Assembly (NCBI GenBank): GCA_013298595.1 | Contig: JAAFIG010000032.1 | Coordinates: forward strand, 1-50,996 | Source of the DNA: Deinococcales bacterium | GTDB lineage: Bacteria > Deinococcota > Deinococci > Deinococcales > JAAFIG01 | DNA: 50,996 nt | Direction of reading: 5' to 3' | Shown: positions 43,309-50,016 of the stretch, piece by piece | Layout of the letters: the number at the start of each line of letters is the position of its first letter | Numbering within the stretch: the stretch's first letter is position 1 | The notes under the pieces: model-generated | What the model was told of the DNA's origin: nothing | Database searches by the model: none | What the model saw: the letters and a program-made list of their open reading frames with translations, nothing else | Translations under genes and position numbers: made by a program

Positions 43309-44475
43309 ATGAAAAACCTTCCTTTAACTGGTGTAGTGGTGGCGGATTTTACCCGAGTCTTAACAGGTCCGTTTTGTACGCAAACCCTTGGTGATTTGGG
43401 GGCGGACATCATTAAGATCGAACCGCCAAATGGTGACGATACTCGAGCGTGGGGAGCGCCGTGGCTCGAACAAGGTGCGGCTCGAGAAGCCACCTATTTT
43501 TTATCAACGAATCGCAATAAACGCAGTATTGCCTTAAACTTAAAATTACCAGCTGATCTTGAAATTGCACAGAAAATCGTGGATAACGCCGATGTGCTTG
43601 TGGAAAATTATCGCCCGGGGACACTCGAGAAATTGGGTATTCAAATCAATCATCCGCATTTAATTACCTGTCGTATTTCTGGTTTTGGCTCGAGTGGTGC
43701 GTTAAAAGATTGGGCTGGCTACGATTTAATTGCCCAAGGCATGAGTGGTTTTATGAGTTACACAGGCGAACCAAATGGTCTGCCAACCAAAGCGGGTGTG
43801 GCAGTGGCAGATATTTTTGCGGGTTCGCTAGCCACCCAAGGAATTTTGGCAGCTTTATTTGAACGCGAGAAAACTGGGCGTGGCAAAAAAATCGAAATCA
43901 ATTTACTCGAGAGTATGATTGCCCTTGGCACATATCAAGTCAGTCGGTACTTAAATGCTGGCGAGGATGCCGAACGACTGGGCAACGAGCACCGCAGTAT
44001 TATGCCATACGGTACATACAAAACTGCAGATGGGTATGTCAACATCGCAGGTGGTAACGATGCATTGTACCAAAAACTTTGCCAAGCACTCGAGGCGACT
44101 GATTTACTCGAGCCGCAATTTGCCACCAACGAACAACGCTTAACACTTCGGCTCGAGGTGACAAAGCGTTTAGAGGCGCATCTTGAGCGGTTCTCGAGTC
44201 ACCAAGCTATCGAGCTGCTACAAAGTGCTGGTGTGCCTTGTGGCGCGGTCTGGAGCGTCGCCCAAGCCCTCGAGTCTGATTGGGCAGCTTCTCGAGCCGT
44301 GGTGCAAAGCCTCGAGCATCCTGAACTTGGCACGGTACGCGTCACTAAACCACCGTTTGAATTGGATGGACAGGATTTGCCTGTGCGATTTGCGCCACCG
44401 CGATTGAATCAGCATGCCGCAGAAATTCTCGAGTGGTTAGCGAGGCAAGAGCGAAGGATCAAGGATCAAGAATGA
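43309..44475 (+). CDS. CaiB/BaiF family (class III) CoA-transferase
   Basis: A 388-residue enzyme that moves CoA between carboxylic acids. It opens GVVVADFTRVLTGPFCTQTL with LGDLGADIIKIEPPNGDD, and contains NADVLVENYRPGTLEKLG, followed by YDLIAQGMSGFMSYTGEP and AGVAVADIFAGSLA. These are the family landmarks including the catalytic Asp region near 168. The substrate is not predictable, and candidates include formyl-, succinyl- or mesaconyl-type acids. Its ATG directly follows the asparaginase stop. The C-terminus ends in a short charged tail (RQERRIKDQE). Confidence 0.88.
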   Translation: MKNLPLTGVVVADFTRVLTGPFCTQTLGDLGADIIKIEPPNGDDTRAWGAPWLEQGAAREATYFLSTNRNKRSIALNLKLPADLEIAQKIVDNADVLVENYRPGTLEKLGIQINHPHLITCRISGFGSSGALKDWAGYDLIAQGMSGFMSYTGEPNGLPTKAGVAVADIFAGSLATQGILAALFEREKTGRGKKIEINLLESMIALGTYQVSRYLNAGEDAERLGNEHRSIMPYGTYKTADGYVNIAGGNDALYQKLCQALEATDLLEPQFATNEQRLTLRLEVTKRLEAHLERFSSHQAIELLQSAGVPCGAVWSVAQALESDWAASRAVVQSLEHPELGTVRVTKPPFELDGQDLPVRFAPPRLNQHAAEILEWLARQERRIKDQE

Positions 44476-44599
44476 AAGAATAGAACTTTTAAATCAATGT
44501 GTGCCAATGCGGGAGGAAACGCCCTATATGACAATATGTATCGTAGAAGCGGAGCTTGTTGCCTGCCTTGCCAAAACGTGTTCATTTTATGTGCTTTTG

Positions 44600-44627
44600 C
44601 GGTAGTGGCAAGGCGCGCCTCGCCCTA
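44600..44627. repeat. Extragenic palindromic repeat, GGTAGTGGCAAGG...GCCTCGCCC copy
   Basis: A divergent copy of the 5355/39968 family, ending 2 bp from the stop of the YgiC-like gene. The rest of the 44476-44629 spacer shows nothing I can name. Confidence 0.7.
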
Positions 44628-44629
44628 GG

Positions 44630-45772
44630 TCAAATAAAGTAATGCGGTACGAATCTCGACGAGTCTTTGGTGATTTCGCTGTTATCTTCGCGGATGCCAA
44701 TGCCCGCTGCCATGTCGCCAATGATCCATGACCCAATAACAGGGTAGTTGTTTTCAAAATTGGGCAGTCCAGCGTAGGCTTGATAAATGTAGCCTTCGGC
44801 ACCGTATTCGCCGCTCGAGGAAATGGTTTGTCCGTTGGCTTGAATGCTGATATTTGCGCCTTCTCGAGAGAAAAATGGTTTGCGAACACGATTGCCTGAT
44901 AAGGGTGTAAAACTTGCCTCGAGTAAATTTGGGTGCCCTGGGGAGAGTTCCCAAAGGATTGGCAGAATGCCTTTGTTTGCCAGAATCATTTTCCACGCAG
45001 GTTCAATAAATGTGGTTTTGCTGCTAATAATATGTTGTCCAAAAGGTTCGTTAATCATTTGTTCCCAAGGGTAGAGCTTGAACAAATTTTTGATTGGGTT
45101 TTCTTCGAGGTCCACAAATTCCGCAGTTTTGTTGTTCCAACCAATGTCGTAAATATCTAGGTGGTTGGTTTGTATACCGATTTGCTGGGCGATGTCGCGT
45201 AAGTATTCGACGGTGCCATAATCTTCGTGGCTGCTTTGAGCACTGGCAAAATGCAAGGATTTGATGTTTTTACGACTGAACAAATATCCGAGTTGCTCGA
45301 GTAGTTTTTCGTGGATTGAGTTAAACTGATCGGCTTGTTCGGGTAGCACACCAGCCGCGATTTGATCCTCGAGCCAAACCCATTGGGCAACAGCAGCTTC
45401 AAGTAAAGCAGTGGGTGTGTCGGCGTTAAACTCGAGCAGTTTTGGTGCACCATCGGCAGCGTAACGAAAATCGAAACGCCCGTAAATGGTGGGTTCATCG
45501 GCTTGCCAACTCTGACGGCAACGTTCTGCCCAAGGTTCTAAGATTTTTAGTTCGGCAAAGCGATTACGAACAATCACATGTTCGACAGCGTCTAAACATA
45601 ATTTAAAGCAGTTGCGGGTGGCGTGTTCGATTTCCAAGATGTGCTTTTCGGCAAATTGATAGGCATAACGTTCATCCCAGTAGGTGCTGTTTTTGATGGT
45701 ATGAAAACGAAAACCATGACTTTCTAAACGCGCTTGCCAGTTGCTGCGTGGCGGTACGGCGACTCGTTTCAC
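44630..45772 (-). CDS. Glutathionylspermidine-synthase-like ATP-grasp protein (YgiC/YjfC type)
   Basis: A 380-residue protein. It has the ATP-grasp part of glutathionylspermidine synthase (YGRFDFRYAADGAPKLLEFN near residue 100, LYPWEQMINEPFG near 235, WELSPGHPNLLEASF near 273, and KPFFSREGANISI near 300), but lacks the N-terminal amidase domain of the full Gss enzyme. E. coli YgiC and YjfC have the same size and context. It probably ligates an amine and a carboxylate using ATP, with substrates unproven. The start is GTG overlapping the stop of the YgiB-like gene (GTGA), so the two are translationally coupled, as in E. coli ygiB-ygiC. Confidence 0.82.
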   Translation of the reverse strand: MKRVAVPPRSNWQARLESHGFRFHTIKNSTYWDERYAYQFAEKHILEIEHATRNCFKLCLDAVEHVIVRNRFAELKILEPWAERCRQSWQADEPTIYGRFDFRYAADGAPKLLEFNADTPTALLEAAVAQWVWLEDQIAAGVLPEQADQFNSIHEKLLEQLGYLFSRKNIKSLHFASAQSSHEDYGTVEYLRDIAQQIGIQTNHLDIYDIGWNNKTAEFVDLEENPIKNLFKLYPWEQMINEPFGQHIISSKTTFIEPAWKMILANKGILPILWELSPGHPNLLEASFTPLSGNRVRKPFFSREGANISIQANGQTISSSGEYGAEGYIYQAYAGLPNFENNYPVIGSWIIGDMAAGIGIREDNSEITKDSSRFVPHYFI

Positions 45773-46158
45773 GAACCAAATCCAAAGCCGCTACTGCGCC
45801 CAAAACCACCTCTGCTGATGCCTGTGCTGCTGACCACACCTCTGGTGCTTAAAGAACCTGAACTCGAGAAATTAGCGGTACTTGGGGCTTGCACAGCGGT
45901 GTTTAAAGCAACACCGCTGGCATAGGGGTAGTAAAATCCTCTGCCACCAAAGAAAATAAAGTGTGGTCCGTAATGGTAGCCACCACTCGAGTAGCATTTG
46001 TCATCACCGACCCCCCATTCTTGTTCACATTCGGCTCGGGAGTTATAGATGGCTCGGCTGGTGCGTTGTTCTTCTTCGGCACAGGAAATCAGGGCAATAC
46101 TCGAGATCAGTGCCAAGCTGATACGGCGGCTGCGTTTGGTTGTGGACTGGGTGTTCAC
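45769..46158 (-). CDS. DUF1190 (YgiB-like) small lipoprotein
   Basis: A 129-residue protein. The signal RSRRISLALISSIALIS is followed by the lipobox Cys (residue 26). NSRAECEQEWGVGDDKCYSS is the DUF1190 motif with spaced Cys. The C-terminal half is rich in Gly, Ser and aromatic residues (HFIFFGGRGFYYPYASG, SRGGFGRSSGFGFGS). It is coupled to the YgiC-like ATP-grasp gene by a GTGA overlap. The start is GTG with GGAGGAA upstream. The pair is known from enterobacteria, with a proposed envelope role. Its presence here is unusual for the lineage. Confidence 0.75.
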   Translation of the reverse strand: MNTQSTTKRSRRISLALISSIALISCAEEEQRTSRAIYNSRAECEQEWGVGDDKCYSSGGYHYGPHFIFFGGRGFYYPYASGVALNTAVQAPSTANFSSSGSLSTRGVVSSTGISRGGFGRSSGFGFGS

Positions 46159-46203
46159 GTGGTTCCTCCAGAAGTGTATACGTGATTTTATGGTTTTTCG
46201 TTC

Positions 46204-47094
46204 CTACGTTTTTTCTAACACACCTCGGACGCGTTCAGGTAAGTAACGCCAATCTCGAGCGGTGACTTGGTTAACGGATTTTTTTAAGTGCAGTGCCACG
46301 TAGGTTCTGGCACTCATCTCGAGGTACATGCGCAGTTCAGGCGCATCGGCAGTCAGGATTTGCATGGCGAGTTGCTCGAGTTGCCCAAGTAAGTACTCGA
46401 GGGCAAGAAATTGGGCGCATTGAATAATGTCGTCGGGTTCGGCGTAAGCAATGACCAAATCGGGATTACGTATCAGTTTGGAACTCCAATTTTGCACCAG
46501 TGGTTGGCGCAACGTAATACGACAATGGGCGCAAGGCTCGGGTTTTTCGGTCAGTGTGCCACAAATTGGGCAGGGCACAAAGCCATTGCGTTGCCGCTCC
46601 AACCGAGCTTGCAACATGGCTTCGGCAGCTTGTTGCACGGTGTTGCGAATGGTTTCTGGGGTGTTCTCGAGACTGCTGGCAATGCGTTTTTGTTCGGTAG
46701 CCGTTAAACGCATCACTTTTTGTTTGCTGGTACGAGCAATTTTTTCAAGTTTACCAACAGTAAATTGTAATTGCATTGGCGCGGCATCACCGAGGACATC
46801 ACGTAATTTAGCTAGGTAGAGTGGTGCGTTTAGGGTAAAAAAACTGGCAGCCGTGTTGTCTTGCACCCGTATCAGCATGATGGTTTCTTTGGATTCACGG
46901 TCTTTACGAAATTCCACGGCTTTGGTGGTACGAGCCAATTGCTGCCCAACCACAGTATCCCATGATGCCAGTAACTTGGCTTTATCAAAACTGCGTTTCC
47001 AACCTTTGCGTTCTACCACTTTATCAAGCACACCAGATACGGCTCGTAAGCCACCCGAGCGGCGACGCTGACGCACAATGGCTCGAGGTGGCAT
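46204..47094 (-). CDS. dciA: DciA (DUF721) helicase-operator protein with extra zinc ribbon
   Basis: A 296-residue protein. Residues 15-115 are the DUF721/DciA domain (LDKVVERKGWKRSFDKAKLL, then ASWDTVVGQQLARTTKAVEF), known to help load the replicative helicase in bacteria without DnaC or DnaI. The extra C-terminal half carries a zinc ribbon, CPIC at 175-178 and CAHC at 188-191, then a helical domain to the end. Typical DciA proteins are 90-170 residues, so this extension is unusual. The gene starts one nucleotide after the recF stop, which is a replication/repair context seen in other bacteria. Confidence 0.75.
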   Translation of the reverse strand: MPPRAIVRQRRRSGGLRAVSGVLDKVVERKGWKRSFDKAKLLASWDTVVGQQLARTTKAVEFRKDRESKETIMLIRVQDNTAASFFTLNAPLYLAKLRDVLGDAAPMQLQFTVGKLEKIARTSKQKVMRLTATEQKRIASSLENTPETIRNTVQQAAEAMLQARLERQRNGFVPCPICGTLTEKPEPCAHCRITLRQPLVQNWSSKLIRNPDLVIAYAEPDDIIQCAQFLALEYLLGQLEQLAMQILTADAPELRMYLEMSARTYVALHLKKSVNQVTARDWRYLPERVRGVLEKT

Positions 47095-47095
47095 G

Positions 47096-48145
47096 TTAGA
47101 TAATCCCTAGTTTGCCGTGTTCTATACCAAATGTTTTGGTGGCTCGAGGTGGTGCTTCTGTACCCGTAACAATGGCTTGTGGGGCTTGTTCGGCAAGGGC
47201 AATTAAGTAATCGCGGCGATGCGAATCGAGTTCGGCAGTGAAATCATCGAGTAACAACACAGGTGGTTCACGGAATTTTTCGGATAGTAAAATAAATTCT
47301 GCTTGACGCATGGCAAGCGCAATGGTTCGCGCTTCGCCTCGAGACGCATAATCGGCGGCTTTGACCCCACTGAGCAGCACCTCGAGATCATCTCGGTGCG
47401 GACCAATGGCGGTACTCCCCCGAGCCATTTCTTCACGGCGCTTTTCTTTTAAGTGTAATGGCAAATCGTCTAAACGGGCTGTTTCGAGCAAATTCAATTC
47501 GAGTTTCTTATTGTTTCCCGCTAAATGCGAATGCGCCTCAGTGGCAAGTTCGGTTAAACGCTTCATGGCTCGGCGACGTAACTTCATGATTTCAGTGCCA
47601 TACTCGAGCAATTTTTCATCCCACACCTCGAGCATCCAATCTTCGACTTTCTCGAGTTTTAAGACTGCATTGCGTTGCTGCACGACACGTTCGTATTGTT
47701 GCAACAACTGCCCATAACGCGGTGATACCCTCGAGACCAGCGCATCCAAAAAACCACGACGCAAACTTGGGCTACCATGAATTAAATCCGCATCTTCTGG
47801 ACGAATCAGCACCGCGCTGGCATGGCGAGACAATTCAGAAACCCGAATCTTGACACCATCCACTTTTGCCATTTTCTTGCCTGGCGCTAAACCCACCTCG
47901 AGTTTGGTAATGCCATCATCGCGTTCGACTTCGGCACCCACAAAAGCTTCTTTCTCGCCCAGTTGTACCACTGTCTCGAGTTTAGAAACTTCCAGCACAC
48001 CAGTTAAAGCCAGAAAAATCGCTTCGAGTAAATTTGATTTCCCCATGCCATTACCACCAACAATCGCGGTAATACCAGAACGAAACTCGAGTTTGCCACT
48101 CTCGAGATTACGAAAATTTAGGGTGTTCAAAGAACGCAACAGCAC
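47096..48145 (-). CDS. recF: DNA replication and repair protein RecF
   Basis: A 349-residue SMC-like ATPase that, with RecO and RecR, helps load RecA at gaps. Walker A VGGNGMGKSNLL lies at residues 29-40, the signature-containing block is SRGEARTIALAMRQAEF, and Walker B is PPVLLLDDFTAELDSHRR. The start is GTG at 48145 with TATACT 5 nt upstream, so it is probably leaderless or nearly so. dciA follows directly. There is no dnaA, dnaN or gyrB in view, so this is not the classical origin cluster. Confidence 0.92.
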   Translation of the reverse strand: MLLRSLNTLNFRNLESGKLEFRSGITAIVGGNGMGKSNLLEAIFLALTGVLEVSKLETVVQLGEKEAFVGAEVERDDGITKLEVGLAPGKKMAKVDGVKIRVSELSRHASAVLIRPEDADLIHGSPSLRRGFLDALVSRVSPRYGQLLQQYERVVQQRNAVLKLEKVEDWMLEVWDEKLLEYGTEIMKLRRRAMKRLTELATEAHSHLAGNNKKLELNLLETARLDDLPLHLKEKRREEMARGSTAIGPHRDDLEVLLSGVKAADYASRGEARTIALAMRQAEFILLSEKFREPPVLLLDDFTAELDSHRRDYLIALAEQAPQAIVTGTEAPPRATKTFGIEHGKLGII

Positions 48146-48150
48146 AAGAC

Positions 48151-48156
48151 AGTATA
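48151..48156 (-). promoter_or_regulatory. -10 box TATACT of recF
   Basis: Minus-strand TATACT, then 5 nt, then the GTG at 48145. Confidence 0.55.
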
Positions 48157-48228
48157 AGGCTCAAGTGAACCCAAGATTTGGGGTGCATCTGATCATATCT
48201 TCAAAAAATCTGGTTATCACGTTACCCA

Positions 48229-48254
48229 TATGGTCAAGGTATGCCTTGACCATA
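48229..48254 (-). other. Perfect 11-bp hairpin between livF and recF
   Basis: TATGGTCAAGG (48229-48239) and CCTTGACCATA (48244-48254) with loop TATG. There is no T-tract on the minus strand, so it may reduce read-through from livF rather than stop it. Confidence 0.6.
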
Positions 48255-48273
48255 CAACAAAACTCGAGATGTT

Positions 48274-49035
48274 TTAATTCCAACGGCGTTTACGTCGGAA
48301 TCTGCCCACGCCTGTTTCTGGTTCGTGGGTCATGCCAAGGTATAACTCTTTGACATTTTCGTTTTCGCGTAATTCTGCGCCTGTTCCTTCAAGCACAACT
48401 CTGCCATGCTCGAGAACATAAGCGTAATCGGCAACCTCGAGGGCTTTTTTAGCATTTTGTTCAATTAACAGTACACTCACGCCTGCGCTGTTGATGTTTT
48501 GAATAGCACTAAAAACTTCTTGCACAAATTTGGGGGCTAAGCCAAGGCTTGGTTCATCCAGCAATATCAGTTTAGGGCGGCTCATCAGGGCGCGTCCAAT
48601 GGCAACCATTTGTTGTTCGCCACCCGATAATGTGCCCGCATGTTGTTTTTTGCGTTCTTCGAGTCTGGGGAATCGGGTGAAAACTTCTTGTAAAGTGTTT
48701 TGTACAGTGCTGGTTTGGTGGTACGCGCCAAGCATCAGGTTCTCGAGTACCGTTAAATCTTTGAACATACCGCGACCTTCGGGTACAAGGGCGATGCCGC
48801 TACGAGCAATGGCTTCGGTGTCTTTGTGGGTCAGGTTTTGTTCCAAAAAGCGCACACTGCCTTTGCGTGGCTCGTCGTCTATTAAACCCATAATGGTTTT
48901 TAAGGTGGTGCTTTTACCAGCGCCGTTCGCGCCAAGTAACGTCACAATTTTTCCTGTGGGTACTTCCAAAGAAACACCGCGCAGCACTTGGGTTTGCTTA
49001 GAGTAACCAGCTTCGATATTCTCGAGTTTTAACAT
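48274..49035 (-). CDS. livF: Branched-chain amino acid ABC transporter ATPase LivF
   Basis: A 253-residue ATPase. Walker A LLGANGAGKSTT lies near residues 33-44, the signature LSGGEQQMVAIGRALMSRPK with Walker B LILLDEPSLGLAP, and VSVLLIEQNAKKALEVADYA is the LivF hallmark C-terminal block. It partners LivG on a shared permease for hydrophobic amino acids or amides. The frame extends to 49110, but the ATG at 49035 (MLKLENIEAGYSK) has GGAG upstream and does not overlap livG. It starts 16 bp after livG. Confidence 0.9.
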   Translation of the reverse strand: MLKLENIEAGYSKQTQVLRGVSLEVPTGKIVTLLGANGAGKSTTLKTIMGLIDDEPRKGSVRFLEQNLTHKDTEAIARSGIALVPEGRGMFKDLTVLENLMLGAYHQTSTVQNTLQEVFTRFPRLEERKKQHAGTLSGGEQQMVAIGRALMSRPKLILLDEPSLGLAPKFVQEVFSAIQNINSAGVSVLLIEQNAKKALEVADYAYVLEHGRVVLEGTGAELRENENVKELYLGMTHEPETGVGRFRRKRRWN

Positions 49036-49051
49036 ACAAACTCCAAGGTAC

Positions 49052-49849
49052 TCATGGGTTTTTGCCTTTTTGCTCGAGGGTTTCGGCTTCTTCGCCAAGA
49101 TAAGCAGCAATCACGGCAGGGTCATTACGGATTTGTTCGGGGCTACCATCAGCAATTTTGCGTCCGTACTCGAGTACCACAATGCGTTCAGCTAAACTCG
49201 AGACGACACGGATGTCGTGTTCGACTAGTAAAATAGATAAGCCCAGTTCGGCTTTGAGTTCTTGGAGGCGTTGTACAAGTTCATCTTTTTCATCAGAAGT
49301 TAAACCCGCCACAGGTTCATCCATCAGCAGTAATTTGGGTTGTGAAACCAAGGCGCGTCCGATTTCGACAATTTTTTGCACACCATACGGCAATCCACGC
49401 ACCCGACGATCCCGATACGATTGCAACTCGAGCAAATCAATCATCGCTTCGGCACGTTCAATCTGTGCCACTTCGGATTTGACCCAAGTTGGTGTGCCGA
49501 GCATGGCATGAAACAAATTGGCTTTCATTTGCAAATGCCGCCCGAGCAAAATATTCTCGAGCACCGTTAAACCACCAAATAATTCAATGTTCTGAAACGT
49601 TCTCGAGATACCAAGCTTGGCAATATCGTTCGGGCTGGTGGTAGTTAATTCGCTGTTTTCAAAGCGAATACTACCAACTTGGGGTTTGTACAGCGCGGTA
49701 ATACAATTAAATAAACTACTTTTACCCGCGCCATTAGGACCAATTAAAGCAACAGTTTCGTTGCTATTTAAGACAAACGAAACATCGTTGACGGCGGTCA
49801 CACCACCAAAACGCAAAGTCACATTTTTTGCCTCGAGCAACGCGGTCAT
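49052..49849 (-). CDS. livG: Branched-chain amino acid ABC transporter ATPase LivG
   Basis: A 265-residue ATPase. Walker A ALIGPNGAGKSSLFNCI lies near residues 35-51, with SRTFQNIELFGGLTVLENIL (Q-loop), a divergent signature LPYGVQKIVEIGRALVSQPK, Walker B LLLMDEPVAGLT and a typical LivG C-terminus IADGSPEQIRNDPAVIAAYL. The C-terminal tail EETLEQKGKNP reaches into the spacer before livF. The permease genes livH and livM do not lie between this gene and the binding-protein gene upstream, so they must lie beyond the window or elsewhere. Confidence 0.9.
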   Translation of the reverse strand: MTALLEAKNVTLRFGGVTAVNDVSFVLNSNETVALIGPNGAGKSSLFNCITALYKPQVGSIRFENSELTTTSPNDIAKLGISRTFQNIELFGGLTVLENILLGRHLQMKANLFHAMLGTPTWVKSEVAQIERAEAMIDLLELQSYRDRRVRGLPYGVQKIVEIGRALVSQPKLLLMDEPVAGLTSDEKDELVQRLQELKAELGLSILLVEHDIRVVSSLAERIVVLEYGRKIADGSPEQIRNDPAVIAAYLGEEAETLEQKGKNP

Positions 49850-49937
49850 GCTCGAGCCTTTGATAAGAATTGTAATTTCTGTTTTTTCATGAGTTTAAAA
49901 TAGGTTATTTTGCATCGAAACATTCTTGTTTTAAGGC

Positions 49938-49963
49938 AGGGAGACCACAAGGGTCTCCCCTAC
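49938..49963. repeat. Extragenic palindrome GGGAGACC/GGTCTCCC
   Basis: AGGGAGACCACAAGGGTCTC then CCCTAC. It is related to 35561-35585 and shares the CCCCTAC end of the GTAGGGG families. Confidence 0.75.
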
Positions 49964-49986
49964 ATATTATTGATTATTTTAGCAAT

Positions 49987-50010
49987 AGGGGAGGGGTTTC
50001 CCCCTCCCCT
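49987..50010 (-). other. GC-rich perfect 10-bp hairpin after the LivJ-type gene
   Basis: AGGGGAGGGG (49987-49996) and CCCCTCCCCT (50001-50010) with loop TTTC, starting 7 bp after the stop at 50017 on the minus strand. It probably protects the binding-protein mRNA and lowers livG/livF expression. No T-tract follows. Confidence 0.7.
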
Positions 50011-50016
50011 AACTTA

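Noticed and set aside
46204-48145. Chromosome origin region around recF
   Set aside because: No dnaA, dnaN, gyrB or DnaA-box cluster is visible next to recF and dciA.
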